The notes beneath the pieces were generated by a model, which worked only from the letters and a program-made list of their open reading frames with translations, did not search any database and was not told the origin of the DNA. From Prevotella sp. (GTDB lineage Bacteria; Bacteroidota; Bacteroidia; Bacteroidales; Bacteroidaceae): a DNA stretch of 64,000 bases. Of the stretch, positions 1 through 9,129 are shown in pieces. Where the stretch lies: NCBI GenBank assembly GCA_017470345.1, contig JAFUEP010000044.1:1-64000 (forward strand), in the 5' to 3' direction. A program made the translations under genes and the position numbers. Each line of letters begins with the position of its first letter. Position 1 is the first letter of the stretch.

Positions 1-54
1 CTGCAAGATTGCTACGTTAGACACGTCGCCTCCTACGGCAAAGCGGTGAAATAA
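1..54 (+). CDS. 3' end of an unidentified gene (partial)
   Basis: The first 18 codons of the window in frame 1 are open and end in TAA at 52-54, giving a C-terminal peptide ending YGKAVK. Most of the gene lies outside the window, so no function can be assigned. Codon use looks like the following genes. It is only 26 bp upstream of the next ORF, which suggests co-transcription. Confidence 0.4.
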   Translation: MQDCYVRHVASYGKAVK

Positions 55-80
55 CCATGTAGTTATTTAGAAAGAGGCTG

Positions 81-1256
81 ATGAGACGAATGATGCTGTT
101 GTGGATGGCCTTGACGGCTGTGCTCACGGCGTGGGGACAGACCGCGGGGACGACGACGGTGGTGGCCGACGCCGTGACGCGTGCGCCCATCGCCCACGCC
201 TCGCTCTACGCCAAGGAGCAGGGTCGCTTCCGCTCGGCCATCAGCGGCACCGACGGCGTGGCCCGCGTGGCGTTTGAGTTCCGACGTCTGACCGTCTCGC
301 ACCTGAACTACGAGCCAACCACGGTGCGCCGGCTGAGCGACACCATCTGGATGCAGCCCAAATACAGGAGCACGGCCGAGGTGGTCGTGACGAACAAGGA
401 GCCGGAGTGGATCCGCCGCAAGCTGCGCCAGGTGGTCAGGACGAAGCGGCAGCGCTACTTCTCACGCCAGGACACGCTCGGCTTCAGCTATCGGACGCAG
501 AGCATCAGCACGAACAACCTCTACCGCTACCACCTGACGGGACTGATGGCCATGCGGTCGGAGGAGCAGAAGCGCTACGCCATGGCGGCCGACACGAGCC
601 ACATCACGAGCGCCGACACGACACGGCTGACTGACACGCAGAACCTGCGCCGCATGCTCTACGAGGACTTCGTCGAGGAGCTGGACAACGGATTCATCTC
701 GTCGCACAAATGGGGCGAGAACCCTGATTTCCAGGGACAGACGAAGTCGCAGGTGGAACTGCTCTTCCGCTCGAAGAACCGCACGGACGACCGCGGCCGC
801 ATCGTCATCGACACAGCCCGATGCGTCATCCTCGAGGCCACCCGCCAGACGGGCACCCGCACGAACCGCCACGAGCGCATGTCGGAAGTGCTCTACAGCA
901 TGGCGCAGCTGATGTCGGGCTACAAGGTGACGCAGTGGACGCGCGACTATCGCGTCAGCTACGCCACGCGCCCGGACGGCACCCTCTACCCCACCCGCGT
1001 GGCCTACAAGATGTACTTCGCCAACATCGACGGCGAGCAGACGAAGGCCCAAGAGGCTTACAACGAGCAGATTGGCGGCGGATTCCCCAACATGGAGGCC
1101 ACGCTCACACTTATGCCCGCCACGCAGCTGACTCCCGCCGACGTATGGGAGGAGCTGCCCCCATCATGGTACCTGCGGCTGAGCAGCGACGCTGAGAGCC
1201 GACGCGACGTCGAGCTGTCAGGGCTGCCCGCCACATTCGAGATCTATGATGAATAA
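81..1256 (+). CDS. secreted carboxypeptidase-regulatory-like domain protein
   Basis: 391 aa. A short hydrophobic signal peptide (about residues 1-20, ending near AWGQ) precedes a beta-rich stretch (about 22-95) resembling the CarboxypepD_reg-like/CnaB-type fold used by Bacteroidota at the N-terminus of outer-membrane and periplasmic proteins; it includes a short Ala-rich motif VTRAPIAHASLYA and a VSHLNYEP strand. The remaining ~290 residues are not a family I can name. The protein is probably exported. Its 3' end overlaps the start of the following HAD hydrolase by 11 bp, implying translational coupling. The function is unknown; the domain call rests on pattern similarity and is moderate. Confidence 0.7.
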   Translation: MRRMMLLWMALTAVLTAWGQTAGTTTVVADAVTRAPIAHASLYAKEQGRFRSAISGTDGVARVAFEFRRLTVSHLNYEPTTVRRLSDTIWMQPKYRSTAEVVVTNKEPEWIRRKLRQVVRTKRQRYFSRQDTLGFSYRTQSISTNNLYRYHLTGLMAMRSEEQKRYAMAADTSHITSADTTRLTDTQNLRRMLYEDFVEELDNGFISSHKWGENPDFQGQTKSQVELLFRSKNRTDDRGRIVIDTARCVILEATRQTGTRTNRHERMSEVLYSMAQLMSGYKVTQWTRDYRVSYATRPDGTLYPTRVAYKMYFANIDGEQTKAQEAYNEQIGGGFPNMEATLTLMPATQLTPADVWEELPPSWYLRLSSDAESRRDVELSGLPATFEIYDE

Positions 1257-2037
1257 GAATATCAAAATCATTGCATTCGACGCCGACGACACCCTCTGGG
1301 ACTGCCAGGGACACTTCGAGCGAGTCATGCAGCAGCTCTACGACGAGCTGCTGCCCTGGACCGTCACCCGCGAGGAGGCCGCCCGCCAGCTCTTCGCCAC
1401 CGAGCGCAAGAACATGCCGCTGCTGGGCTTCGGCACCAAGGCCTTCACCCTGTCGATGATCGAGACGGCCCTGCGCGCCAGCCACTACGAGATGACGGCC
1501 GCGAAGGTCAGCGAGATTCAGCAGCTGTGCTACACGCTCAACGAGTTTCCATGCACCCCCCTGCCCGAGGTCAAGGAGACGCTCGAAGAGCTGCGACACT
1601 ATGTGGACAGCCTGAGACAGTCAGCAGATGACGCTCACGCATCAGTCTACGGCACTCATGCGCCAGCCCACCTCTCACCTCTCACTTCTCACTTCTCACT
1701 TCAAAAGCTCGTCTGCTTCACCAAGGGCGAGCTGCTCGACCAGGAGCACAAGCTGGAGCGGTCGGGCCTGAAGGACTACTTCGACGACGTGGTCATCACG
1801 AGCGACAAGACGCAGCGCGAGTTCCGCGACCTCTGCGACCGCTATGCCATCGCCCCGCGCGAGCTCCTCATGGTGGGCAACTCGCTCAAGAGCGACATCG
1901 CGCCGGCCCTGGCCATCGGGGCGTGGGGCGTCTATATCCCCTTCCACGTGACGTGGGAGCTGGAGCACACGGAGCACTTCGACCACGAGCGGATGGTGCA
2001 GATCAGCCACTTCGGCCAGCTGCTCGACATGGTCTGA
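1246..2037 (+). CDS. HAD-superfamily hydrolase
   Basis: 263 aa cytosolic phosphatase-like protein. HAD motif I is FDADDTLWD (nucleophile Asp near residue 12), motif III is around ITSDKTQREF, and motif IV is MVGNSLKSDIAPA followed by GAWGVYIP, so the Rossmannoid core is complete. The substrate cannot be read from the sequence. Between about residues 125 and 150 there is a non-family segment (ADDAHASVYGTHAPAHLSPLTSHFSL) encoded by a TCACTTCTCACTTCTCAC tract; this is the same repeat type found between genes elsewhere in the window, so it is an in-frame repeat insertion in the cap/core region. The gene overlaps the preceding one by 11 bp. Confidence 0.85.
   Translation: MMNKNIKIIAFDADDTLWDCQGHFERVMQQLYDELLPWTVTREEAARQLFATERKNMPLLGFGTKAFTLSMIETALRASHYEMTAAKVSEIQQLCYTLNEFPCTPLPEVKETLEELRHYVDSLRQSADDAHASVYGTHAPAHLSPLTSHFSLQKLVCFTKGELLDQEHKLERSGLKDYFDDVVITSDKTQREFRDLCDRYAIAPRELLMVGNSLKSDIAPALAIGAWGVYIPFHVTWELEHTEHFDHERMVQISHFGQLLDMV
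1668..1702. repeat. intragenic CTCACTTCTCACTT tract (family E type)
   Basis: Four to five degenerate copies of a 7-10 bp unit (CTCACCTCTCACTTCTCAC) sit inside the HAD hydrolase gene and are translated as LSPLTSHFSL. The tract is the complement of the AGTGAAAAGTGAA tracts found between genes in this window. A sister tract lies in tsaB (15080-15110). Confidence 0.65.
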
Positions 2038-2084
2038 CGAAGAAAAAAAGAGGCCGACCTTACGCATATTTCATTTTTTATTAG

Positions 2085-2092
2085 TACCTTTG
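2085..2092 (+). promoter_or_regulatory. -7 box TACCTTTG for mscS
   Basis: TTAGTACCTTTGCA lies 30 bp upstream of the mscS start and matches the Bacteroidota -7 consensus TAnnTTTG. The region upstream is AT-rich and T-rich, as expected for the -33 side. Confidence 0.7.
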
Positions 2093-2121
2093 CACGCGAA
2101 ATTTCAACCAAGCCAGACAAT

Positions 2122-2976
2122 ATGATAGACAAGATCTTCTCGCCCGAGACCTACAGCATGCTGGGTCAGTGGGCCTTCGGGTTCGTCAAGAACCTCATCG
2201 TGGCCATCGTGGTCTACTACATCGGCAGCTTCCTCATCAAGTGGACCACACGCCTGATCACCAAGCTGCTCGAGCGGGCCAACGTCGAGCGCACGCTCTA
2301 CACCTTCCTGACAAGCATCGTCCGCGTCGTGCTCTGGTTCTGCCTCATCATCGTCATCATCTCCGTCCTCGGCATCGAGACGTCGTCGTTCATCGCCCTC
2401 TTTGCATCGGCCGGCGTGGCCATCGGCATGGCCCTGAGCGGCACGCTGCAGAATTTCGCCGGCGGCGTGATGATCCTGCTGTTCAAGCCCTTCCGCGTGG
2501 GCGACTATATCGAGGCGCAGGGCTATGCCGGCACGGTGAAGGAGATCCAGATCTTCAACACCATCATCCGCACGCTCGACGCACAGACCATCATCATCCC
2601 CAACGGCGGACTGTCGACGGGCTCGATGAAGAACTACTCGACGGAGCCTTATCGCCGCGTCGACCTCGACTTCCAGTTTGCCTACGGGGCCGACCTGAAC
2701 GAGGTGAAGGCGGCCATCGGAAAGATCCAGGCCGCCTCGCCGCTCATCCTGCAGGGACCGGTCAGCGACAGCGACGTCGTCAGCGCACCCTGGATCGGAC
2801 TGACGAAGCTGGGCGACAGCGGCTGCGTGGCCACGACGCGCCAGTGGTGCAAGTCGGCCGACTACTGGACCGTCGCCGGCTATATGAACGAGACAGTCTA
2901 CCAGACGCTGAAGGACGGCGGCTTCATGTTCCCCTTCAACCGCATGGACGTCAATATCGTGAATAGTGATAAGTGA
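2122..2976 (+). CDS. mscS: small-conductance mechanosensitive channel (MscS family)
   Basis: 284 aa, the usual length for a short MscS. There are three membrane segments (about residues 15-40, 60-85 and 90-115); the third is the pore helix with the Gly/Ala pattern [20 protein letters not shown] followed by the conserved [13 protein letters not shown] entry to the beta domain, then the cytoplasmic vestibule. The role is release of solutes through the inner membrane under hypo-osmotic stress. The last codons (NSDK and stop) lie in a GTGAATAGTGATAAGTGA tract of the family E repeat type, so the repeat appears to supply the C-terminus. Confidence 0.93.
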   Translation: MIDKIFSPETYSMLGQWAFGFVKNLIVAIVVYYIGSFLIKWTTRLITKLLERANVERTLYTFLTSIVRVVLWFCLIIVIISVLGIETSSFIALFASAGVAIGMALSGTLQNFAGGVMILLFKPFRVGDYIEAQGYAGTVKEIQIFNTIIRTLDAQTIIIPNGGLSTGSMKNYSTEPYRRVDLDFQFAYGADLNEVKAAIGKIQAASPLILQGPVSDSDVVSAPWIGLTKLGDSGCVATTRQWCKSADYWTVAGYMNETVYQTLKDGGFMFPFNRMDVNIVNSDK

Positions 2977-2988
2977 ATAGTGAAAACA
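2961..2988. repeat. GTGAATAGTGATAAGTGAATAGTGAA tract (family E type)
   Basis: Degenerate repeats of GTGAATAGTGA span the end of mscS and the 17 bp before the metG ATG. They encode the last residues and the stop of mscS and create a spurious GTG start for metG. Confidence 0.6.
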
Positions 2989-2993
2989 GATTA

Positions 2994-5099
2994 ATGGAAC
3001 AGAAAAAACAGTACAAGCGCTACACCGTGACGTCGGCACTGCCCTACGCCAACGGTGGCGTTCACATCGGACACCTGGCCGGCGTCTACGTGCCGGCCGA
3101 CATTTATGTGCGTTATCTCAGAGCCAAGAAACGCGAGGTGATGTTCATCGGCGGATCGGATGAGCACGGCGTGCCCATCACCATCCGCGCCCGCAAGGAG
3201 GGCATCACGCCGCAGGACGTCGTCAACCGCTACCACGCGATGATCCGCGACTCGTTCGACGAGTTCGGCATCTCGTTCGACGTCTATTCGCGCACGACGA
3301 GCAAGACGCACCACCAGTTTGCCGCAGAATTCTTCCGCAAGCTCTACGATGAGGGCAAGCTGACCGAGGAGACGACGACACAGCTCTACGACGAGGAGGC
3401 CAAGCAGTTCCTGGCCGACCGCTACGTCACGGGCGAGTGCCCCCACTGCCACAACCAGGGGGCCTATGGCGACCAGTGCGAGAAGTGCGGCCGCGACCTG
3501 AGCCCCACGGAGCTGATCAACCCGAAGTCGACCATCTCGGGCTCGACGCCCGTGCTCCGCGAGACGAAGAACTGGTATCTGCCCCTGAACGAATATCAGG
3601 AGTGGCTGAAGCAATGGATTCTGGAGGAGCACAAGGAGTGGCGCCCGAACGTCTACGGACAGTGCAAGTCGTGGCTCGACATGGACCTGCAGCCCCGCGC
3701 CATGACGCGCGACCTCGACTGGGGCATCCCCGTGCCCGTGGAGGGCGCCGAGGGCAAGGTGCTCTACGTCTGGTTCGACGCCCCCATCGGCTACGTGTCG
3801 AACACGAAGGAGCTCTGCGAGCGCGACCCCGAGCGCTGGGGCTCGTGGCAGAAGTGGTGGCAGGACGACGACACGCGCCTCATCCACTTCATCGGCAAGG
3901 ACAACATCGTCTTCCACTGCATCATCTTCCCCGTCATGATGAAGGCCCACGGCGGCTATATCATGCCTGACAACGTGCCGGCCAACGAGTTCCTCAACCT
4001 CGAGAACGACAAGATCTCGACGTCGCGCAACTGGGCCGTCTGGCTGCACGAGTATCTGGTCGACTTCCCCGGCAAGCAGGACGTGCTGCGCTATGTGCTG
4101 ACGGCCAATGCGCCTGAGACGAAGGACAACAACTTCACGTGGAAGGACTTCCAGGACCGCAACAACAACGAGCTGGTGGCCGTCTACGGCAATTTCGTCA
4201 ACCGTGCCCTGCAGCTGACGCAGAAGTACTGGGAGGGCATCGTCCCTGAGCGTGGCGAACTGCTGGACGTCGACCGCAAGGCCATTGAGGAGTTCAAGGA
4301 CGTGAAGGAGAAGATCGAGTCGCTGCTGGAGCAGTTCAAGTTCCGCGATGCCCAGTTCGAGGCCATGAACCTGGCCCGCATCGGCAACCGCTACATCACG
4401 GAGTGCGAGCCGTGGAAGGAATGGAAAGCCTCCCCCGACCCCTCCGAGGGAGGGGAGTGGCTGCACGGTGAAAAGCGCGTACAGACCATCCTGAATGTCT
4501 GCTTGCAGATCGTGGCCAACCTCTCGATCGCCTTCGGACCGTTCCTGCCCTTCTCGTCGAACCGCCTGCGCTCGCTCATCAACACTAACGACCTCGACTG
4601 GGAGCAGCTCGGATCGGTCGACCTGCTGCCCGCCGGCCACCTGCTGAACGAGCCGCAGCTGCTGTTCGAGAAGATCGACGACGAGACCATCCAGAAGCAG
4701 CTGGACAAGCTGGAGGCTACGAAGAAGGCCAACGAGATGGCTACCCACAAGGCTGCTCCGATCAAGGACAACGTGGACTTCGAGACCTTCGAGAAGCTCG
4801 ACATCCGCGTCGGCCTGGTGAAGCAGTGCCAGCGGGTGCCGAAGTCGAAGAAGCTGCTGCAGTTCACCATCGACGACGGCAGCGGACAGGACCGCACCAT
4901 CTGCTCGGGCATCGCCGCCTTCTACGAGAATCCTGAGGAGCTCGTCGGCCGCCGCATCCTCTTCGTGGCCAACTTCGCCCCGCGCAAGATGATGGGCATC
5001 GAGAGCCAGGGCATGATCCTCTCGGCCGTCGACGCCGACGAGACGCTCAGCGTCGTCACCACGACGAAGGACGTCAAGCCTGGCAGCCAGGTGGGATAA
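2994..5099 (+). CDS. metG: methionyl-tRNA synthetase
   Basis: About 701 aa. It attaches Met to tRNA(Met). Class I signature HIGH is at residues 24-27, the zinc knuckle [18 protein letters not shown] lies near 145-165, the KMSKS loop is present as KISTS near 340, and the anticodon-binding domain follows. The last ~105 residues form the EMAP/Trbp tRNA-binding domain ([19 protein letters not shown]), as in the longer bacterial MetG. I chose ATG 2994; an in-frame GTG at 2973 lies in repeat sequence and overlaps mscS. An in-frame family A palindrome at 4427-4465 adds about 12 residues ([14 protein letters not shown]) after the conserved EPWK in the anticodon-binding domain. Confidence 0.97.
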   Translation: MEQKKQYKRYTVTSALPYANGGVHIGHLAGVYVPADIYVRYLRAKKREVMFIGGSDEHGVPITIRARKEGITPQDVVNRYHAMIRDSFDEFGISFDVYSRTTSKTHHQFAAEFFRKLYDEGKLTEETTTQLYDEEAKQFLADRYVTGECPHCHNQGAYGDQCEKCGRDLSPTELINPKSTISGSTPVLRETKNWYLPLNEYQEWLKQWILEEHKEWRPNVYGQCKSWLDMDLQPRAMTRDLDWGIPVPVEGAEGKVLYVWFDAPIGYVSNTKELCERDPERWGSWQKWWQDDDTRLIHFIGKDNIVFHCIIFPVMMKAHGGYIMPDNVPANEFLNLENDKISTSRNWAVWLHEYLVDFPGKQDVLRYVLTANAPETKDNNFTWKDFQDRNNNELVAVYGNFVNRALQLTQKYWEGIVPERGELLDVDRKAIEEFKDVKEKIESLLEQFKFRDAQFEAMNLARIGNRYITECEPWKEWKASPDPSEGGEWLHGEKRVQTILNVCLQIVANLSIAFGPFLPFSSNRLRSLINTNDLDWEQLGSVDLLPAGHLLNEPQLLFEKIDDETIQKQLDKLEATKKANEMATHKAAPIKDNVDFETFEKLDIRVGLVKQCQRVPKSKKLLQFTIDDGSGQDRTICSGIAAFYENPEELVGRRILFVANFAPRKMMGIESQGMILSAVDADETLSVVTTTKDVKPGSQVG
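4427..4465 (+). repeat. family A palindromic element inside metG
   Basis: The sequence begins AGCCTCCCCCGACCCCTC, has a 7-bp stem (CCCCTCC/GGAGGGG) and outer AGCC/GGCT ends. It is translated in frame as [11 protein letters not shown]. Near-identical copies are at 11575-11615, 11623-11663, 12231-12270 and, inverted, 12691-12731. Confidence 0.85.
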
Positions 5100-5122
5100 G
5101 ATAAGCTACAGAATAAAAATAA

Positions 5123-5166
5123 GAAGAGAGCCTGGAGGCAACCGCCTACCCGGCTCTCTTCTTTTG
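5123..5166. terminator. bidirectional terminator between metG and the flippase gene
   Basis: A 10-bp perfect stem GAAGAGAGCC/GGCTCTCTTC (5123-5132 and 5152-5161) is followed by TTTT on the plus strand and flanked by A-rich sequence on the other side. It lies between two convergent genes. Confidence 0.75.
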
Positions 5167-6600
5167 CAGTATCGCCTTCAACTGGGTGATGCATTCCCTC
5201 AGCACCTGAGCCCTCAGCAGATAAAGGCTGAGCACATAGCAGGCCGCAGCCACCACGATCTTGGCTGTCAGCACGAGCCAATCGCCATGCAGCAACGAGG
5301 CGACGGCCCCTGCCACCAGCATACTCACGGCTGCGACGAGGCAGAAGGGAACAATATCGCTCAACGTGCGCCAGAAACCGAGGCGGATCAGTCGTCTGAC
5401 AAACGACCACCACACCACGACCCACAGGACATTGACGACCGTATAGGCACAGACCATCTGCCGGACGCCGAAACGGCTGCATATCAGCCCAACGGCCAGC
5501 TGCAGCACCCCGTAGGCTATGGTGACCCGGAGACAAATGTCCGACCGCCCCTTGCTGACAATCAGGTTGTACATCAGGTTCTGGATCGGCAGGAAGGCGC
5601 TGCCGATGCAGATGACCTGCATCAGCGAGGCGCTCGCGCTCCACTTGTCGGTGATGGCGATCACGATGAGCTCGGGGGCGATCAGCGACAGGCCGAACAT
5701 GCAGGGCATGGCCACAAAAGCCGTGAACCGCAGCATCTTACGGAAGACGCGCAGCTGGCGAGCCTCGTCGTCCTCCACCTGGCGCAGCACGGGCTGGGCG
5801 ACGCCGTTGATCATGCCTTGCAAGCTGTTGTAGCCCATATAGCTCCACTTGTTGGCCTGATTGTAATAGCCCACTTCGCGCTCGTGGTAGTATCGGCCCA
5901 TGATGACCGTGAGGATGTTGTTGTTGATCTGAGTGACCAGATTCGACGCCAGCATCTTCACACTGAAGCCGAACATGCTGCGCAAGGGTTTGAAATCGAC
6001 AGGAAGGGAGGGATTCCAGCCGGAGCAGACCCAACGGCCTGCCGAGACGCCGACGATATAGACCAGGGTCTGGGTGGCCAAGCCCCAGTAGGCCATGCCG
6101 CTATAGGCCATGCTGACGCCTACGACGCCCGAGACGGCCAGACTGATCATCTGGACCATGACATTCTGCTTGACCCGCAGGCGCTTGATGAGCATCGCAT
6201 TATGAGCGACGCCCACGCTGGAGAAGAAAACGCTCAGAAAGGAATAGCGGCCCAGGCTGGTCAGCGCGGGCTGATGGAAGAAGGCGGCAATCAGCGGGGC
6301 ACAAAGGAACAACAGCAGATAGAGGCCCGCCCCCATGGCGAGATTGAACCAGAAGACGGCATTATAATCCTCATGGCGGATCTTCTCGCGGTTGACGAGG
6401 GCTGACGTGAAACCGCTCTCCTGAATGGCCCCGGCCACATTGGAGAAGATGAGCAGCACCCCCACCATGCCATAGTCGTCGGCCGAGAGCTTTCGCGCCA
6501 GGATGATGCCCAGCAGCAGATTAAGCCCCTGGATGACCATGTTGCTGAGTCCGCCCCAGAAAATGCCCTTTGCCGTCTTTTCTTTCAGTGTCTCTGCCAT
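5146..6600 (-). CDS. polysaccharide flippase (Wzx/MOP family)
   Basis: 484 aa integral membrane protein with 12-14 predicted helices. The N-terminus (KEKTAKGIFWGGLSNMVIQ, then ILARKLSADDYGMVG) is typical of Wzx/WzxC-like polysaccharide transporters of the MOP superfamily, which flip lipid-linked repeat units across the inner membrane. It is the last gene of a minus-strand run with an LPS-type protein, an asparagine-synthase-like protein and a cytidylyltransferase, which supports a role in surface-glycan export. The substrate is unknown. The gene ends at the bidirectional terminator. Confidence 0.88.
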   Translation of the reverse strand: MAETLKEKTAKGIFWGGLSNMVIQGLNLLLGIILARKLSADDYGMVGVLLIFSNVAGAIQESGFTSALVNREKIRHEDYNAVFWFNLAMGAGLYLLLFLCAPLIAAFFHQPALTSLGRYSFLSVFFSSVGVAHNAMLIKRLRVKQNVMVQMISLAVSGVVGVSMAYSGMAYWGLATQTLVYIVGVSAGRWVCSGWNPSLPVDFKPLRSMFGFSVKMLASNLVTQINNNILTVIMGRYYHEREVGYYNQANKWSYMGYNSLQGMINGVAQPVLRQVEDDEARQLRVFRKMLRFTAFVAMPCMFGLSLIAPELIVIAITDKWSASASLMQVICIGSAFLPIQNLMYNLIVSKGRSDICLRVTIAYGVLQLAVGLICSRFGVRQMVCAYTVVNVLWVVVWWSFVRRLIRLGFWRTLSDIVPFCLVAAVSMLVAGAVASLLHGDWLVLTAKIVVAAACYVLSLYLLRAQVLRECITQLKAILQKKRAG

Positions 6601-6607
6601 GCAGTCC

Positions 6608-7534
6608 TCATTTGAAATATTTCAGCCAGTGGTTCACCTCGTAATGCTGGGTCGTCGCGACAAGCGACTCGTCGGATGCGAAGGGGCTCTCGACGAACTG
6701 CCGCAGCGTGTCGAAGGAGTCCTTGCCAAGGATGAATACATTCTCGGGCCGATAGATGTCGTAATCGGCCACGCAGACATTCTCGGTGAGAAGCTTCTTG
6801 CCGAAGAACAGCGCCTCGACCGGCCGGCGCGTCAGTCCGGCCTGGCCTTCCTGCATCAGGTCGACGATGCAGCGGCTCTCCATCACGTGGCTCAGATATT
6901 GCCGATAGGTGATCATGTCGTCAGGCGGCACGACGATGAACAGGCAGCGGAAGCCCATTGACTCCAGCTGCGCCTTCAGGCGGGTCAGCCGCTCGAGCCG
7001 GTCTTTCTGCACACCGCAGAAGAAGAAGTCGTACTTCACGGCCGTCTCCGTCTTTTCCGGATAGCGGAAGAACTGCTCCGTGTAGGTCATCCCATAGCGG
7101 GCGGCCTCCTCCGGGTCGAAGGTCATCAGCCCGTAGCCCATCTTCCGCATCGAGGCCGTCCGGCGGCCGACCTCCTTATCCGGGAAGTAGAAATGCAGGC
7201 AGTTGTTGAAATAATTATAACGACGCACCCCCTTCGGCGTCAGCCATGCAATGGCCTTCAGCGTGTGCAGATTGGTCACCCCGTCGACCAGCAGACGGTC
7301 ATCCGGGTGCAACGTCGGCAACCACGAATAGCCTTTGTAGCCCGTGATCCATTCCACGAGCCGGCCGCTCAGGGGCACCCTGCCGACAAGCAGGAACTTC
7401 AGCACCTTGCGCCAGAACGACTTCGGCTGCCGTGTGAAGTCAGGACGGAGCACCAGGTCGCTCTCCGGGCTGACGCCTTCGAAGATATACTCGGGTGCAC
7501 CGCTCAGGGTTCTCGGATAATAGAGATGGCTCAT
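6608..7534 (-). CDS. putative polysaccharide-biosynthesis protein, family not recognised
   Basis: 308 aa, soluble, with no signal peptide. I do not recognise a family with certainty. The C-terminal half (DFFFCGVQKDRLERLTRLKAQ, then MQEGQAGLTRRPVEALFFGKKLLTEN) resembles the nucleotide-sugar half of GT-B glycosyltransferases such as CgeB-like proteins, in which an EALF-like motif and KKLLT follow each other. Its start overlaps the upstream asparagine-synthase-like gene by 4 bp (ATGA) and it ends 7 bp before the flippase gene, so it belongs to the same glycan operon. Confidence 0.6.
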   Translation of the reverse strand: MSHLYYPRTLSGAPEYIFEGVSPESDLVLRPDFTRQPKSFWRKVLKFLLVGRVPLSGRLVEWITGYKGYSWLPTLHPDDRLLVDGVTNLHTLKAIAWLTPKGVRRYNYFNNCLHFYFPDKEVGRRTASMRKMGYGLMTFDPEEAARYGMTYTEQFFRYPEKTETAVKYDFFFCGVQKDRLERLTRLKAQLESMGFRCLFIVVPPDDMITYRQYLSHVMESRCIVDLMQEGQAGLTRRPVEALFFGKKLLTENVCVADYDIYRPENVFILGKDSFDTLRQFVESPFASDESLVATTQHYEVNHWLKYFK

Positions 7535-8577
7535 GCCGACAGACTGTTAAGGAACTGCTCCGCACACCACAGCTGCCATTTCTGGTTGCCCGTGAGCTGC
7601 TGCATGGGGATGTCGCGGCGGAACTCCGGGCGCGTAGGCCCTGCCCAGTCGCGGAAGACCGCATCGACGGGCCGCGGCATGGGAATCTTGAAAGGTATCT
7701 CCAGTTCAGGATACTTCAAGGCATAGAGTCCACGCACGAGATACTTCGGCTCACCGCTACGGACGCGCTGCATATCGAGCGGATCGGCCATCACCAGGCA
7801 GGCATAAGGATCATAATAGGGCATCCAGGCGGCTCCGAAGGCATTCAGGTAGGAGCCGCTGCTCTCCACGGCGAACACCTCGTCCATGAAGCGCATCACG
7901 TCGATGCCGTCGCCGCCCTGCCGATAGCGTTCGAACAGCTCGGCCTGGCTGACGGGATGGGTGAGCACCAGTGCCGGGTCGAGGAAGGTGTAGCGCTTCA
8001 CGAAGGCATCGAAGGTCCATTGCGGCGAGATGAGCTTGTCCATGCCGCCGAAGATGAGGTCGGCACTCTCGCCGACGATCATCAGCTGCACGCCGTCGGC
8101 CTTGGCCAGCATCGCCGCCTTGTAGATCTGCGGCTCTATCGAGTGGACAGGCGCAAACTTATGCCGCATGACGATGGGAGCATACTGCTCATAGTCGGCC
8201 ATCGTGATGTCGATGAGATGGTGGTGCAGCTGCCACTTCGCGCTGTAGCGCTTGGCCCGCTCCACGTCGGCGTCGAACTCGCCCGAGGCGGAGTTGAACG
8301 TATAGGCATGGCTGCCCGGCCGCAGGTAGGCCGCAAGGTTGGCACTGTCCATGCCGCCCGAGAGCAGGATGCCGATGTTGTCGTACTTGTCGTAGAGGCG
8401 GTCGAACTGCTTCCGGATCTCGCGGTCAATGTCCTCCGAGGTCTTGACCGGGATACGCTTGTCGTCGTCCAGCGGCAGGAAATTCTTGTGCTGGAAGCCC
8501 TCGGCGAAGTCCACGCCGTCCTTCCAGATGTAGCGGAAGGCGATGTAGGAGCTGAGGCAAAAGTCCTTGTCTGTCAT
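7531..8577 (-). CDS. asparagine-synthase-like PP-loop protein without glutaminase domain
   Basis: 348 aa. The PP-loop ATP pyrophosphatase motif SGGMDS is near residue 95 (GILLSGGMDSANLAAYL), and GESADLIFGG matches the second AsnB synthetase motif. The N-terminal Ntn glutaminase domain of AsnB is absent: the protein starts directly with a ~90-residue lead-in and has no Cys2. Such truncated proteins occur in surface-polysaccharide clusters, where an amide/amine ligase role is presumed; the substrate is unknown. It is 7 bp downstream of the cytidylyltransferase gene and overlaps the next gene by 4 bp. Confidence 0.75.
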   Translation of the reverse strand: MTDKDFCLSSYIAFRYIWKDGVDFAEGFQHKNFLPLDDDKRIPVKTSEDIDREIRKQFDRLYDKYDNIGILLSGGMDSANLAAYLRPGSHAYTFNSASGEFDADVERAKRYSAKWQLHHHLIDITMADYEQYAPIVMRHKFAPVHSIEPQIYKAAMLAKADGVQLMIVGESADLIFGGMDKLISPQWTFDAFVKRYTFLDPALVLTHPVSQAELFERYRQGGDGIDVMRFMDEVFAVESSGSYLNAFGAAWMPYYDPYACLVMADPLDMQRVRSGEPKYLVRGLYALKYPELEIPFKIPMPRPVDAVFRDWAGPTRPEFRRDIPMQQLTGNQKWQLWCAEQFLNSLSA

Positions 8578-8584
8578 AGCGTTG

Positions 8585-9019
8585 TTATTTTACGTCGGTT
8601 AAGTCATGTTTCCTGACGGCATTCAGGGCCTCGTTAATCTTCGTCGACGAGATGCCCTTGGTGTAGGGGAAGTAGACAATCTTGATGCCGGCCTCGGCGA
8701 ACTCCTGCTCATACTGCTGCCACTTCTCCGTGCCGTACCAGTCGTCGCCCACGAAGAGGAACTGCGCGCCGAGCTTCTTGCAGGCCGTCAGCTTGTCCAT
8801 GTCGTACTGCGGCACGGCGGCGTCGACATACTTGATGCTGCGCACGATCTCGATGCGGTCCTCAAAGGGTATCATGGCCTGCTTGCCCTTGTAGGCCACG
8901 AGCTCGTCGACGGTGACGCCGACGATGAGCTTGTCGCACATGCCCTTGGCATTTTTCAACAGATTGAGGTGCCCGATGTGAAAAAGATCGTAGACACCCG
9001 TCGTATATCCTATCGTCAT
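8585..9019 (-). CDS. tagD: glycerol-3-phosphate cytidylyltransferase-like (TagD family)
   Basis: 144 aa, the length of TagD/CTP:phosphoalcohol cytidylyltransferases. The nucleotidyltransferase motif is GVYDLFHIGHLNLL (near residues 8-21) and the C-terminal signature is GISSTKI. The reaction is expected to be CTP plus a phosphoalcohol (glycerol-3-phosphate or phosphocholine) giving a CDP-alcohol. It heads the minus-strand glycan operon and is divergent from licD, which codes for a transferase family that uses CDP-activated phosphoalcohols. The pair therefore suggests phosphoalcohol decoration of a surface glycan. Which alcohol is used cannot be told from sequence alone. Confidence 0.85.
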   Translation of the reverse strand: MTIGYTTGVYDLFHIGHLNLLKNAKGMCDKLIVGVTVDELVAYKGKQAMIPFEDRIEIVRSIKYVDAAVPQYDMDKLTACKKLGAQFLFVGDDWYGTEKWQQYEQEFAEAGIKIVYFPYTKGISSTKINEALNAVRKHDLTDVK

Positions 9020-9044
9020 AGTTTTATTTGTAATAATTATGTTG

Positions 9045-9052
9045 CAAAGGTA
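9045..9052 (-). promoter_or_regulatory. -7 box TACCTTTG for the tagD operon
   Basis: On the minus strand TTTACCTTTGCAAC lies about 26 bp upstream of the tagD ATG and matches TAnnTTTG. It is divergent from the licD promoter within a 110-bp AT-rich intergenic region. Confidence 0.7.
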
Positions 9053-9095
9053 AACATAAAATTTGATAATCCTTTGGTTTTTGGGAAAAAATTAC

Positions 9096-9103
9096 TAACT
9101 TTG
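9096..9103 (+). promoter_or_regulatory. -7 box TAACTTTG for licD
   Basis: TTACTAACTTTGCAAC lies 26 bp upstream of the licD ATG. The two divergent -7 boxes are about 45 bp apart, so the two glycan operons could be co-regulated. Confidence 0.7.
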
Positions 9104-9129
9104 CAACACTTTAAAACCTCAAAGCTGAG

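Noticed and set aside
2973-2993. GTG start for metG at 2973
   Set aside because: The codons lie in a repeat tract and overlap mscS; ATG 2994 starts with the usual MetG N-terminus.
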